Under the pieces are notes generated by a model. It did not search any database. It saw nothing but the letters and a program-made list of their open reading frames with translations, and had not been told where the DNA came from. Of a stretch of 64,000 nucleotides of DNA, positions 43,246 through 50,981 are shown one piece after another. Within the stretch, counting starts at the first letter, position 1, and each line of letters opens with the position of its first letter. Source of the stretch: a virus; IMG/VR virus record IMGVR_UViG_3300025930_000141, positions 16,712 to 80,711 of that record; one strand, given 5' to 3'. Both the position numbers and the translations under genes were made by a program.

Positions 43246-43655
43246 TCCTCCAAGTAATCTATCATTGATTTAAGTACGCTAGCACTTTCTTCTACTTGAC
43301 CAATGATAGTATTACAGCGACGACAAAGCAAACCACGAATACACTTACCGCAAGATATCTCACCGGGACAGCAGGAGTGGTCATGGTCAACATCTAAAGT
43401 CTTTCCACTCCAATCAATGCGTTTGCATATCTTGCATACGCCGCCTTGAGCATCCAAAAGTTCTTGATATTTTTCTGGTGTCAGACCATAGCGATATCTA
43501 AGTTTATAGACCCGACGTACGCCGCGACTTCTCTCAGAACGATTATACTTTGCCTGACATGACCGACAACTACTTTGCAGTCCATCTTTTGTTCGTTTTT
43601 GCTTGTTGAATTCGGTGTAATACTTTAGTTCCTGACAACTTGAACAAGCCTTCAT
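43242..43655 (-). CDS. Endonuclease VII-type HNH nuclease, 137 aa
   Basis: CSSCQELKYYTEFNKQKR, CRSCQ, then CKIC, VDHDHSC and CIRGLLCRRCNTIIGQV: full endonuclease VII-like arrangement, as at 3850-4254. Start ATG 43655 overlaps the glycosyltransferase stop. Confidence 0.86.
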   Translation of the reverse strand: MKACSSCQELKYYTEFNKQKRTKDGLQSSCRSCQAKYNRSERSRGVRRVYKLRYRYGLTPEKYQELLDAQGGVCKICKRIDWSGKTLDVDHDHSCCPGEISCGKCIRGLLCRRCNTIIGQVEESASVLKSMIDYLEE

Positions 43656-44326
43656 GGCTCTAAAACTCTTTGGCCCCTCTGGTTTGTTCTGTGGCCCCAC
43701 TCGTGAACCGCCACCGTTTCCTTTGGATAGTCGATATCAATTTCAGGATATTCTCCGTAGTTGAAATCGCTAAAGTGGATTGGATTGAATACCTGTCGTG
43801 GGTACAGTCTAACATACCCAGGCCATTCACTCAAACTTTGCATCAATAGTTGCACACCGGTCGTAGCGTTCATAAACGCACCCGGCATTCCGAAGTATCG
43901 CATCGGGAGGTTTCTAATTACTCGTTCAAAGAAGGTGCAATTCTTCGGTGCGTACATTGCCATGTTAACAGCGTGTACGTCGTCTTCCATGGCAAGGGCG
44001 GGAGTGTTGATTTGGTAATTAAGGGTGCTAAGAGGCTTGAGCGGCTTTAGGTCCGTATTGAAGTACCAGCCGCCAATTTGATAGATTATCTCATAGTCTA
44101 CCACGTCGGCTACATGGGTGTAATAGGCAATCATGTCAGCCCCCGGCTGCTTAGACTGCTTGTACATGTCGTGCAGCACGCGAGTGTTAATCCACTCGGT
44201 GTCCATGATTTCTTCCTCGGTCCAGTCCCACAGGGTCAGGTCGGGATTCAACTTCTCCCAGAGCAGGCCGTAGTCGCGGTATCGTTCGGGCATTTCACCG
44301 CCCATCCAAATTCTATGCATGTACAT
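43652..44326 (-). CDS. Glycosyltransferase (sugar-binding DXD type), paralogue 1, 224 aa
   Basis: MHRIWMGGEMPERYRDYGLL and GGWYFNTDLKPLKPL (DxD-like motif near residue 95) fit OCH1/TcdA-like GT-A glycosyltransferases. Paralogous to the adjacent 44328-45005 gene. ATG 44326 chosen; the longer frame overlaps that gene. Probably decorates host surface or phage parts. Confidence 0.8.
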   Translation of the reverse strand: MYMHRIWMGGEMPERYRDYGLLWEKLNPDLTLWDWTEEEIMDTEWINTRVLHDMYKQSKQPGADMIAYYTHVADVVDYEIIYQIGGWYFNTDLKPLKPLSTLNYQINTPALAMEDDVHAVNMAMYAPKNCTFFERVIRNLPMRYFGMPGAFMNATTGVQLLMQSLSEWPGYVRLYPRQVFNPIHFSDFNYGEYPEIDIDYPKETVAVHEWGHRTNQRGQRVLEP

Positions 44327-44327
44327 T

Positions 44328-45005
44328 TTATTCGTATTTTCCTTGGTCTTCTCTGTGTGACCAGTGGTGGAGACCGAACGCTCCCACAGCCACAGCCTGG
44401 TCCCGCCAATCATCTGCATTTCCTCCTACTGGTATACTGCCATGATGCACATAGTTAAACGTTTCTCTTGGCAAGGCCAACAGGTCGTCTCGTTCGTGCC
44501 ACACTCGGGTAAGCAGGTGCGGCCCGGTTTGATGTTGCATGTATTCATTATACCTGGCGTAATAGTTTTCTGGAAGTACGTCGTTGAGACGCTTCCAGAA
44601 CGGATGCCCCTTTGGTCCACCATAAGCACAGTTAACCAAGTAGTAGTCGTCTTCAAATGTGGCCCAGGCATTCTCGCCCGTAATTTCCATTAGGTCATCT
44701 AGAGGTCGAAGAGGCTCAATGTCTACATTTAAACATACCCCGCCGAACCGCTCCATTAGTTCATAATAAATTACATCACTTGACTGCACCGCTACGGCCC
44801 TGTCAAAGTCCATCGGAATGCTCGACCTTGGCCGACGAGCAATGTCATCTAACACGGATTGATTACGCATGGGCGGCAGGTCTTTTCGAGTCCATTCGAT
44901 AACTTGCCAATTGGGATTTAGGTCTTGCCACTGTTGACCGAACTCTATATAGCGCTCTGGCATAGGTTTGGGACCGAGCCAAAGTCTATGAACCAGTCTT
45001 TCCAC
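44328..45005 (-). CDS. Glycosyltransferase (sugar-binding DXD type), paralogue 2, 225 aa
   Basis: MERLVHRLWLGPKPMPERYI, then FGGVCLNVDIEPLRPL (DxD). Same plan as paralogue 1 with clear similarity at the N-terminus and DxD motif, so a tandem duplication. Confidence 0.8.
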   Translation of the reverse strand: MERLVHRLWLGPKPMPERYIEFGQQWQDLNPNWQVIEWTRKDLPPMRNQSVLDDIARRPRSSIPMDFDRAVAVQSSDVIYYELMERFGGVCLNVDIEPLRPLDDLMEITGENAWATFEDDYYLVNCAYGGPKGHPFWKRLNDVLPENYYARYNEYMQHQTGPHLLTRVWHERDDLLALPRETFNYVHHGSIPVGGNADDWRDQAVAVGAFGLHHWSHREDQGKYE

Positions 45006-45930
45006 GCAGTTTCCTAAAGTAGTCTACGGTTTCGTGTACCCCGTCTTTCAGGGTCTTGAATGGTCGCAGGTCCAGGCCGTCGAGCGTGGACGGGTCGCCC
45101 AGCACAATACTGTGCTCCGGTTCGCCAGGACGCATTGGTTGGTAAGCCAGCCTTGCAAAAGACTTCTCCTGTTGCTCGCGGGCGCGCCAGTATGGGTCTA
45201 CCTCATTCCACACCGTTTTGGCAATCTCATTAACAGTGGTGTCAACTCCGCTGCCAGCCTCGTAGATGTGAGTAGACGGGAAACCGGACTCCACGTGACG
45301 CTCTAGGGCGGACACCAAAGTCTGTGCTACGTCACCTACGTAAATCATGTCCATAATCTGGCTGCCGTCTCCATAGATTTCAATAGGCTTACCGTCGAGA
45401 GCCAGGTTCACGAACGCAGGCATAATCTTCTTTACCTTGCTAGGGCCGTACGGTGGCGCTGCCACCTGGCGGGGGCCGTAGGCATTGAGCGCACGAACAA
45501 TGGTAATGTTGGTGTTCTGTTCGGCGTTGAACATGTGAGCAAACCGCTCCATCGTAGACTTGGTGATGGAGTAGGTGTTATTCATCCAGTGATTGCCCAC
45601 TGCAATGTTTACGCCTGGGACCTTATACTGAGCGGCTGCTTTGAAGAGATTGAGTCCACCCAGAATATTAGTGTGCGCTGCTGGAATGGGATTGACAATG
45701 GTTTCTTGAGTACCCAAGACACCAGCCAAATGAATCCATGCGTCAGCATGCGCCACCGCTTCGGTGACCGCTGTGGAATCTGTGATATCTCCCAGGAATA
45801 ACTCGCTTCCGTCAGGGAGAAATCCCTTGTTGTGACGGTCAAATGCAATCGGCGTGTGACCACGGCGAATCAACTCTTCTTGTACGTACCCGCCGATGAA
45901 ACCGGAGGCACCTGTTACTAAAACTTTCAT
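44986..45930 (-). CDS. NAD-dependent sugar epimerase/dehydratase (SDR), 314 aa
   Basis: Rossmann motif VTGASGFIGG (residues 4-13), DITD and HLAGVLG, the YSITK catalytic pair, and NAYGPRQ substrate loop, all typical of extended SDR nucleotide-sugar enzymes (GalE/RmlB group). It would supply an activated sugar to the neighbouring transferases. Confidence 0.88.
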   Translation of the reverse strand: MKVLVTGASGFIGGYVQEELIRRGHTPIAFDRHNKGFLPDGSELFLGDITDSTAVTEAVAHADAWIHLAGVLGTQETIVNPIPAAHTNILGGLNLFKAAAQYKVPGVNIAVGNHWMNNTYSITKSTMERFAHMFNAEQNTNITIVRALNAYGPRQVAAPPYGPSKVKKIMPAFVNLALDGKPIEIYGDGSQIMDMIYVGDVAQTLVSALERHVESGFPSTHIYEAGSGVDTTVNEIAKTVWNEVDPYWRAREQQEKSFARLAYQPMRPGEPEHSIVLGDPSTLDGLDLRPFKTLKDGVHETVDYFRKLRGKTGS

Positions 45931-46643
45931 CAATATCTTTCGGTCTTCTGTACATGTGTTTCTGCCTGCCAATCATAGGTGACTATATCGGCAAAATGTG
46001 GGTGCGGTGCATATCCCGCAGCAAGTCCCATATGTGCTACTTCATAAATCCAACAGTCTACCGGCGTGGTGATGCCGTAGGTGCGGGCTCGGCGTACGAG
46101 CCGTCGTCCACCGGCAGGGCTATATACCAATGATACCATACCATAGCCCTGATAGACCTTGGCCGCGATGTTTCGCTCGTTGACCCGGTAGTTACTTAAC
46201 TCGTCTGGAAGGTGATTACCATGCTGATACTGTTTCCAGTTGTGCCAACGGACGTTATAGTGATAGTCGGCACGCTGGTTCTCCGGTACCCATAAAGCAG
46301 CAAAGTCCCAGTCGGGCGGTAGTTCGTCCAAGAACATGTCTAACTTGTCCTTGAACGTGTAGTCGATTACCGCGTCGTCCTCAAACACAATTAGTGGCTC
46401 ATCCAGTTCGCCCGCCAGTTCCCAGCGGTCAAAGTTGGAAAGCCACACTCCCAGTTCACCTCGCTTGGGATTGGTCCATATGTCTTTTCGCAAGTACAGG
46501 TCGCGCTTGCGGAAGTCGTCTTCGGTAATCTTGTTACCGTCCACTGCGGGCCAGCAGATTTCACCATCAGCCCCGACGTACTTGCGAATGTTTCGCTTAT
46601 ATGCCAGTCGTTCGTCGTTCAGGCTGATAATCGTAAACATCAT
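45930..46643 (-). CDS. Glycosyltransferase family 25-like protein, 237 aa
   Basis: FTIISLNDERLAYKRNIRK, GELGVWLSNFDRWE and VFEDDAVIDY match the GT25 (LPS sugar transferase) signatures. Fourth gene of the sugar cassette. Start at ATG 46643 or 46640. Confidence 0.83.
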   Translation of the reverse strand: MMFTIISLNDERLAYKRNIRKYVGADGEICWPAVDGNKITEDDFRKRDLYLRKDIWTNPKRGELGVWLSNFDRWELAGELDEPLIVFEDDAVIDYTFKDKLDMFLDELPPDWDFAALWVPENQRADYHYNVRWHNWKQYQHGNHLPDELSNYRVNERNIAAKVYQGYGMVSLVYSPAGGRRLVRRARTYGITTPVDCWIYEVAHMGLAAGYAPHPHFADIVTYDWQAETHVQKTERY

Positions 46644-46786
46644 CGCGTCAGGCCGTGTTTCTTTAACCACCTGTTAATGGTTGCCTGGTCGCAACCTGCA
46701 ATACGAGCAATCTCTTGCTCGGTCATCCTGTCAATCACATACCGCCGATAGCACCAAGCGTATGACGTATAGAGTTTATCCGACAA
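46640..46786 (-). CDS. Helix-turn-helix DNA-binding protein, 48 aa, TTG start
   Basis: MTEQEIARIAGCDQATINRW followed by LKKHGLTR is a homeodomain-like HTH. TTG 46786 overlaps the upstream stop region. Could be a small regulator or a recombination-type HTH. Confidence 0.62.
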   Translation of the reverse strand: MSDKLYTSYAWCYRRYVIDRMTEQEIARIAGCDQATINRWLKKHGLTR

Positions 46787-47018
46787 TTGGCTTAAACTCC
46801 GTACATACGTTCTTGCTGTGAGCGTCGGTGTCCCATACTAATGTGCCGCAACCTCGACGGCAACGATAAGCCTGCTGTTCTAGGCTCCAAACGTATCCTT
46901 GGGCTCGCTTGTCAGCACGATTCTTATAAGCCGAATAGTGCGGGTGGTTGTGGCAGTGTTCCTTGTGTCCGGGGAACCCGCCGCAGCAGGGTTGGTCCCA
47001 GTGGTCGTAGTCAGCCAT
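46776..47018 (-). CDS. Cys/His-rich protein, 80 aa
   Basis: MADYDHWDQPCCGGFPGHKE, HCHNHPHYSAYK and CRRGCGTLVWD: two metal sites likely. Confidence 0.65.
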   Translation of the reverse strand: MADYDHWDQPCCGGFPGHKEHCHNHPHYSAYKNRADKRAQGYVWSLEQQAYRCRRGCGTLVWDTDAHSKNVCTEFKPIVG

Positions 47019-47166
47019 GTTCTATAAGTCCTCGTTTTTCCATTTCATGCTCGATTTCGTTCAGGAACATTTGTGTTTGTTGGACCTTACGCTCGTATAC
47101 GTTCATATTGATTTTGTGCTGCTCCCAGTAATGAGCCAGTGATGCGTCGTCGGCACCCCGAATCAT
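47011..47166 (-). CDS. Coiled-coil 51-aa protein
   Basis: MIRGADDASLAHYWEQHKIN then a QTQMFLNEIEHEMEKRG helix. ATG 47166 preferred; the upstream part of the frame overlaps the SLOG gene. Confidence 0.58.
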   Translation of the reverse strand: MIRGADDASLAHYWEQHKINMNVYERKVQQTQMFLNEIEHEMEKRGLIEHG

Positions 47167-47182
47167 GCTCACCCACGTAGGT

Positions 47183-47656
47183 TCAGAAGGGCGGGTCCCA
47201 CCAGATGTTTGCAATTGGCTTACCTACTTCCTTAGCATATTTGTAAGCATTATACGTGCCGCCGAATTCCTTGTTGGGATTCCAGTAGGCGAGCACTAGG
47301 TCACCACGGTCAATCATGTATTCGTTACGCTTTCCATATACCCAGGGGCCGGGGTAGTCGTCGTAGTCAGTGACGTAAACTACTTCCTGCGCCACAGATA
47401 GAATGTGTGCGTATAGTTCTTCGTCTGCTTTTCGGGGCCTGTGCCCACGCCAGGGTACGGCACAAATAAGTCCAATATCTTGCCGGTAAGCCTCGTCTGC
47501 CGCCCAAAGGTCAAAGCCAGCGGCCATGCCAGTAATGAACGCATCAATAGTCTTCGGAGTATATCTGAACTTGGTTGCGACCTTAATTCGTACCGCCGCT
47601 TCGTCTTCTGCATCTTCTGGCCTATGCCCGGTCCCCGCTACAATTAATCCGCTCAC
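47183..47656 (-). CDS. SLOG/DprA-like nucleotide-binding protein, 157 aa, GTG start
   Basis: VAGTGHRPEDAED (residues 6-18), FITGMAAGFDLWAADEAY and KRNEYMIDRGDLVLAYWN are the DUF1273/SLOG Rossmann signatures. SLOG proteins sense nucleotides or modified NAD/ADP-ribose-like ligands in several conflict systems; here the role is unknown. Overlaps the upstream zinc protein. Confidence 0.8.
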   Translation of the reverse strand: MSGLIVAGTGHRPEDAEDEAAVRIKVATKFRYTPKTIDAFITGMAAGFDLWAADEAYRQDIGLICAVPWRGHRPRKADEELYAHILSVAQEVVYVTDYDDYPGPWVYGKRNEYMIDRGDLVLAYWNPNKEFGGTYNAYKYAKEVGKPIANIWWDPPF

Positions 47657-47759
47657 GGTGCTCCCGTTCTACTCGTTTAACCATTGAGCAGGGATATCCC
47701 TGCATGCATCCTTCGTGGTCTGGACAGTCCGAGCAAAAGGATTCTCCCGGCTCACGCAT
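47622..47759 (-). CDS. Cysteine-rich microprotein, 45 aa
   Basis: MREPGESFCSDCPDHEGCMQ then GYPCSMVKRVE: four cysteines. Overlaps the SLOG gene by 35 bases in another frame. Confidence 0.5.
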   Translation of the reverse strand: MREPGESFCSDCPDHEGCMQGYPCSMVKRVEREHRERINCSGDRA

Positions 47760-48102
47760 GTCCATTATCTCGCTCGACCCATTCTCCATTTTCACGGACC
47801 TCGGTTCTAATGTTTACCGGCCACATGGCTCGGTCTACTTCGGCAATCGTACGAGCATCCGCACCGCATTGCTTTCTAACCCATGCTTCAAACTCTGGGG
47901 TGGCTACCATTCTTTTCCAAGCAGCACGCTTGTTCTGTAACTGGCTGCGCTGGTCTTGGGAATAGCCAACCGCGCCGGAGGCGCGGTGTGTAATTCTAAC
48001 AGCGGTATCTCGCTTATTGCGATTCTGACCTCCGTTGCCATGGCCGCGCGTAGTCTCTACGTCACAGTCGGCAAGGGTCACGCTGAACGCTAGTTCTCTC
48101 AC
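47752..48102 (-). CDS. GGQ-motif release-factor-like (peptidyl-tRNA hydrolase) protein, 116 aa
   Basis: TRGHGNGGQNRNKRDTAVR (GGQ at residues 24-26), THRASGAV and RSQLQNKRAAW are the hallmarks of the RF-1 catalytic domain. Codon-recognition domains are absent, as in ArfB/ICT1-type ribosome-rescue factors, so it may free peptides from stalled ribosomes; the C-terminus is not the classic basic ArfB tail. GTG 48102 is six bases after TAGACT: leaderless. Confidence 0.86.
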   Translation of the reverse strand: MRELAFSVTLADCDVETTRGHGNGGQNRNKRDTAVRITHRASGAVGYSQDQRSQLQNKRAAWKRMVATPEFEAWVRKQCGADARTIAEVDRAMWPVNIRTEVRENGEWVERDNGHA

Positions 48103-48108
48103 CCGACC

Positions 48109-48138
48109 AGTCTACCACGGCTCAGCAGTAGAGGTCAA
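48109..48138 (-). promoter_or_regulatory. Promoter, TTGACC-18-TAGACT
   Basis: -35 at 48133-48138, -10 at 48109-48114; drives the leaderless GGQ gene from within the 3' end of the RuvC-like gene. Confidence 0.75.
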
Positions 48139-48685
48139 CACCCACTTGACTAATCGCTATTGCGTCAGCCTGGTTGTCGGTACCGACATTAAGTCCATAC
48201 TGTTCGATTACCCAATCCATGGTGCGCTGCTTGCGAATCTGTCTTTGCTTGTTTAGGTACCAGGCCTTGGACTTCGCCGGATACTGCTGTCGCAGTTCGG
48301 TCTTTTCTTGTGCCGTGAACGGTTTGTTTCCAATGGCTGGCTGCCACACGAGCGGAGTAATTTCTTCTACCCTCACGTGTGGCCGCATGAGCGGTGCTAT
48401 CACGGCACCGTATGCATAAGCCAGTTGGACGACGGTCTTTTTGTTCTGAATGTATACCGCCGATTCAAACAGAATCATGTCGTAGGTCATGTCTGGTAAC
48501 TCAGTGGCGAGCCGCTTCTGGGCGTCGGCAATTCTGTCGAATACCGTCGGCCCGATAAATGTAATCTCGCCCCATGTCTCAATACCGTTCTTGGTGTTCA
48601 GACAATAAGCAACCGAGTTAGTTGATATGTCGAGTCCTAGCAGACTTTGTGGCTTGTCATCTTGTAGCCAATCTTTCATTGCCAT
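48122..48685 (-). CDS. RuvC-like Holliday junction resolvase, 187 aa
   Basis: LLGLDISTNSVAY (first catalytic Asp near residue 18), ILFESAVYIQN (Glu near 74) and DNQADAIAIS (Asp pair near 171-174) give the four-acid RNase H-like active site of RuvC. Resolves recombination junctions before packaging. ATG 48685 six bases after TACAAT: leaderless. Confidence 0.83.
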   Translation of the reverse strand: MAMKDWLQDDKPQSLLGLDISTNSVAYCLNTKNGIETWGEITFIGPTVFDRIADAQKRLATELPDMTYDMILFESAVYIQNKKTVVQLAYAYGAVIAPLMRPHVRVEEITPLVWQPAIGNKPFTAQEKTELRQQYPAKSKAWYLNKQRQIRKQRTMDWVIEQYGLNVGTDNQADAIAISQVGVDLYC

Positions 48686-48689
48686 ACCT

Positions 48690-48718
48690 ACATTGTAAAC
48701 TAAATAGGTTCACAATGT
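48690..48718 (-). promoter_or_regulatory. Inverted-repeat operator over the resolvase -10 box
   Basis: ACATTGTAAAC and GTTCACAATGT form 11-bp arms (one mismatch) around seven bases; the left arm contains the TACAAT -10 box (48692-48697). Candidate repressor site. Confidence 0.6.
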
Positions 48719-48722
48719 AAAC

Positions 48723-49031
48723 TTAGCCTGCCAAAACGGACGAAAGCATCATCTTCGTATTCGTATTACGAATGGACTCATTTTCATTTAGACATGAATT
48801 ACACATGTTGGCATTATTGTATCTGGACAACTCGCTCTCGCATTTCATGCAAAAGCGCTTGTGGCCCAGGCGTTGCGCTCGGCGCGCGTAATACTTCTCC
48901 ATAATCTTGCGATTGGTCGCCAGTCGGCAGCACTCCGCGTCATGGTACTTCTGATTATGTGTCTTCGAAACAAACTCAATGTTGCAGCCGTCGTTTGCAC
49001 AATTCCTTACTTCTCCTATCAATACTGTCAC
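48723..49031 (-). CDS. Zinc-finger protein, 102 aa
   Basis: NCANDGCNIEFVSKTHNQKY, AECC, then CMKCESELSRYNNANMCNSC: two zinc fingers of the kind seen in phage nuclease-associated proteins (HNH relatives lacking the core). Confidence 0.68.
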   Translation of the reverse strand: MTVLIGEVRNCANDGCNIEFVSKTHNQKYHDAECCRLATNRKIMEKYYARRAQRLGHKRFCMKCESELSRYNNANMCNSCLNENESIRNTNTKMMLSSVLAG

Positions 49032-49034
49032 CTC

Positions 49035-49844
49035 CTATACCCTTGGTACCTCCAAGATTGGTAAGGTGACTGTACCCGGATTAGGGTCTGTGCCGTTCAC
49101 TGTGCCTCTGGTCCAGCCGTCCCAGCACTTATCTCGTACCGGGCAGCCCTTGCACTGGTAACTGGACTTATTGAACGGTCGTGTAGGCAGTTCACCGTTA
49201 TCGGCGTTTTCCTTGACCATTCGCATCCAGTCTAAAGTGTCTTCGACCAACTGCGTATTCTTTTCTGTCATCTTCACCGGGTACACGAACAACTGATTTG
49301 TGTCCTTGTTCTCGGTTAGCAGGAAACCTCTCTCGTGATTGGTTAGGTGCATGTAGATGAGCAACTGCAACAATTGATAACCGGGTACCGTATACTTCGC
49401 TACCCGGCTGTTCCATGTGTTTGTGTTTGTGGTCTTTACCTCGACCACGACCTCCTGGCCCTGCCAGTTGACAAGGGCGTCGATGAAACCACGAATCGGA
49501 GGGTCGTTCGTGGGGTTGGTAACCTCGACCTCACGGCCTGTCAGAATTCCAGCGGCCTCTAGGGTGTCTGCAATTCTTTCGCCCGCGCTGGTGCCGTTCT
49601 TCATGTTAGCCACGGCCAGCGGTTCGTTGTGATAAGCGAACTCCACGCCATTGAATGCGTAATACCAATAGCGTGGGCAGGTTCCCGAGTATCCTAGATT
49701 AGAGGGGGCGAACGATTCTTTAGTCCGCTCGCCACCCTCTCGCTCTAGAGTCTTTTCTAGTAATTCGTTGAATTCTCCGATACCGAATGCCCTGGCGATA
49801 GCCAGGTGGTCGTTGAGAACTACGAAAGTTTGCTTTTCTGTCAT
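49035..49844 (-). CDS. Cas4-like PD-(D/E)XK exonuclease, 269 aa
   Basis: SGTCPRYWYY near residue 54 (first Fe-S Cys), GFIDALVNW and VVEVKTTNT (catalytic D...E-x-K), QLLIYMHLTN, and C-terminal CKGCPVRDKCW cysteines: the Cas4/RecB nuclease plan with a [4Fe-4S] cluster. Likely processes DNA ends for recombination with the RecA-like protein. Confidence 0.85.
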   Translation of the reverse strand: MTEKQTFVVLNDHLAIARAFGIGEFNELLEKTLEREGGERTKESFAPSNLGYSGTCPRYWYYAFNGVEFAYHNEPLAVANMKNGTSAGERIADTLEAAGILTGREVEVTNPTNDPPIRGFIDALVNWQGQEVVVEVKTTNTNTWNSRVAKYTVPGYQLLQLLIYMHLTNHERGFLLTENKDTNQLFVYPVKMTEKNTQLVEDTLDWMRMVKENADNGELPTRPFNKSSYQCKGCPVRDKCWDGWTRGTVNGTDPNPGTVTLPILEVPRV

Positions 49845-50221
49845 CTAGTTAGGTACTTGAGTCCGTCACAAAGTCTCTCAATACCGCTCACCATGGAGTA
49901 GTAGTGATTCTTCTTTGCGTTCGATTCAGTAGTTCCTTTCTTATATGACATGTATGCGTTATATTGCATTCTAAACTTGACGGCGTATGCCTCAAGCCTG
50001 ACGATAATTGGTCCGACCTTTGAGGTGTCCGGTATGGTGCCGTCGATTATGTCGGTGACCAGTTTGAGTACATGGGAGAAGTCTTCATCGTCAACAAAGT
50101 CTTCGCACTCTTCTACCCATTCCGCTTTCGCCTCAGCCATGTTGCCCCGCAACCGGCTCACGATAACCAATGGGTTGTCTTGTATCTCGTTCCATTTCGC
50201 GTCTATCTGTTTCTTGTTCAT
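49841..50221 (-). CDS. Hypothetical helical protein, 126 aa
   Basis: MNKKQIDAKWNEIQDNPLVI and long helices; basic C-terminus. Between the nuclease genes; maybe a recombination accessory. ATG 50221 by overlap. Confidence 0.65.
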   Translation of the reverse strand: MNKKQIDAKWNEIQDNPLVIVSRLRGNMAEAKAEWVEECEDFVDDEDFSHVLKLVTDIIDGTIPDTSKVGPIIVRLEAYAVKFRMQYNAYMSYKKGTTESNAKKNHYYSMVSGIERLCDGLKYLTR

Positions 50222-50520
50222 TCGCCATATTTCTCCACCCATGCATCATACATTTCGTGGAACATGTTATCGTCAATAACCCACAGGCGTAGTTTGTCAG
50301 TTCGGCCTAGCACCAACTTTAGTGCTGGTACCTTGCGCATGCTGAGGGCGTCTTTAGTGGTCTTTGCCCATACCGCGCGGCTGACGCTGAACGACTCGGA
50401 ATATTCCTTGTAGTCCACGCAAAACTCGCCAAGCGAGGCGTCGCCCTTTTGAATCCATCCACGCCCTGAGTTACGGTGCAGGCTCGCGCCGTCTCGGGCG
50501 GCTTCGTTCTTTTCAGTCAT
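50218..50520 (-). CDS. PD-(D/E)XK nuclease / resolvase-like protein, 100 aa
   Basis: GRGWIQKGDASLGEFCVDYK (D ... D-x-K), SFSVSRAVWAKTTKDALSMR and KVPALKLVLG match small phage Holliday-junction resolvase-like nucleases. Short but with the core. Confidence 0.6.
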   Translation of the reverse strand: MTEKNEAARDGASLHRNSGRGWIQKGDASLGEFCVDYKEYSESFSVSRAVWAKTTKDALSMRKVPALKLVLGRTDKLRLWVIDDNMFHEMYDAWVEKYGE

Positions 50521-50651
50521 TCTCTCTCCCACATATGGGTTTCATCCTCATGGTCGCCCTTGTGTCCTATAGGCAAATAACAGGTTTGCTGTGGAAAATA
50601 ACGCCGGGGCTTGCCGCACAGAGGGGTTGTCGTTTCATTCTTTTCGGTCAC
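50517..50651 (-). CDS. Zinc-binding microprotein, 44 aa, GTG start
   Basis: LCGKPRRYFPQQTCYLPIGH then KGDHEDE: Cys/His motif CGKxxx...CxLPxGHxGDH common in actinophage microproteins. GTG 50651. Confidence 0.6.
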   Translation of the reverse strand: MTEKNETTTPLCGKPRRYFPQQTCYLPIGHKGDHEDETHMWERE

Positions 50652-50793
50652 GTCGTGCCTCTGCCTCGCGTGCGCGCCTGTATGCGCCCGTGGGATTATC
50701 GGGCCACGGCTCGCCCAACGCCGCGTCCTGTCGCGCCTTAGTTTCACTTAATGCATCGAGAGCATCTTGTATTTGTCGTTCTTCTCTGTTCAT
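50635..50793 (-). CDS. Charged helical protein, 52 aa
   Basis: MNREERQIQDALDALSETKA, ending RAREAEARRDRKE. ATG overlaps the upstream stop. Confidence 0.6.
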   Translation of the reverse strand: MNREERQIQDALDALSETKARQDAALGEPWPDNPTGAYRRAREAEARRDRKE

Positions 50794-50981
50794 CCGCCAA
50801 CCATGTCTTCCGCGTTGTATTTGGTGACGTGCCCATTAGAGCACTGCCACGCATAAATGTCTGACTGTGTAAAGTGCTTGGCTTCGTTTACCTCTTCGTC
50901 GCAATCATCACAATAGAATCGTCCCATGACCATGGTGTGCGCCAGGTCTTGTTTCTTTGGTAGGAAATACTTAGAGGCCAT
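50790..50981 (-). CDS. Zinc-ribbon protein, 63 aa
   Basis: GRFYCDDCDEEVNEAKHFTQ and WQCSNGH. Overlaps the recA stop by eleven bases. Confidence 0.65.
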   Translation of the reverse strand: MASKYFLPKKQDLAHTMVMGRFYCDDCDEEVNEAKHFTQSDIYAWQCSNGHVTKYNAEDMVGG

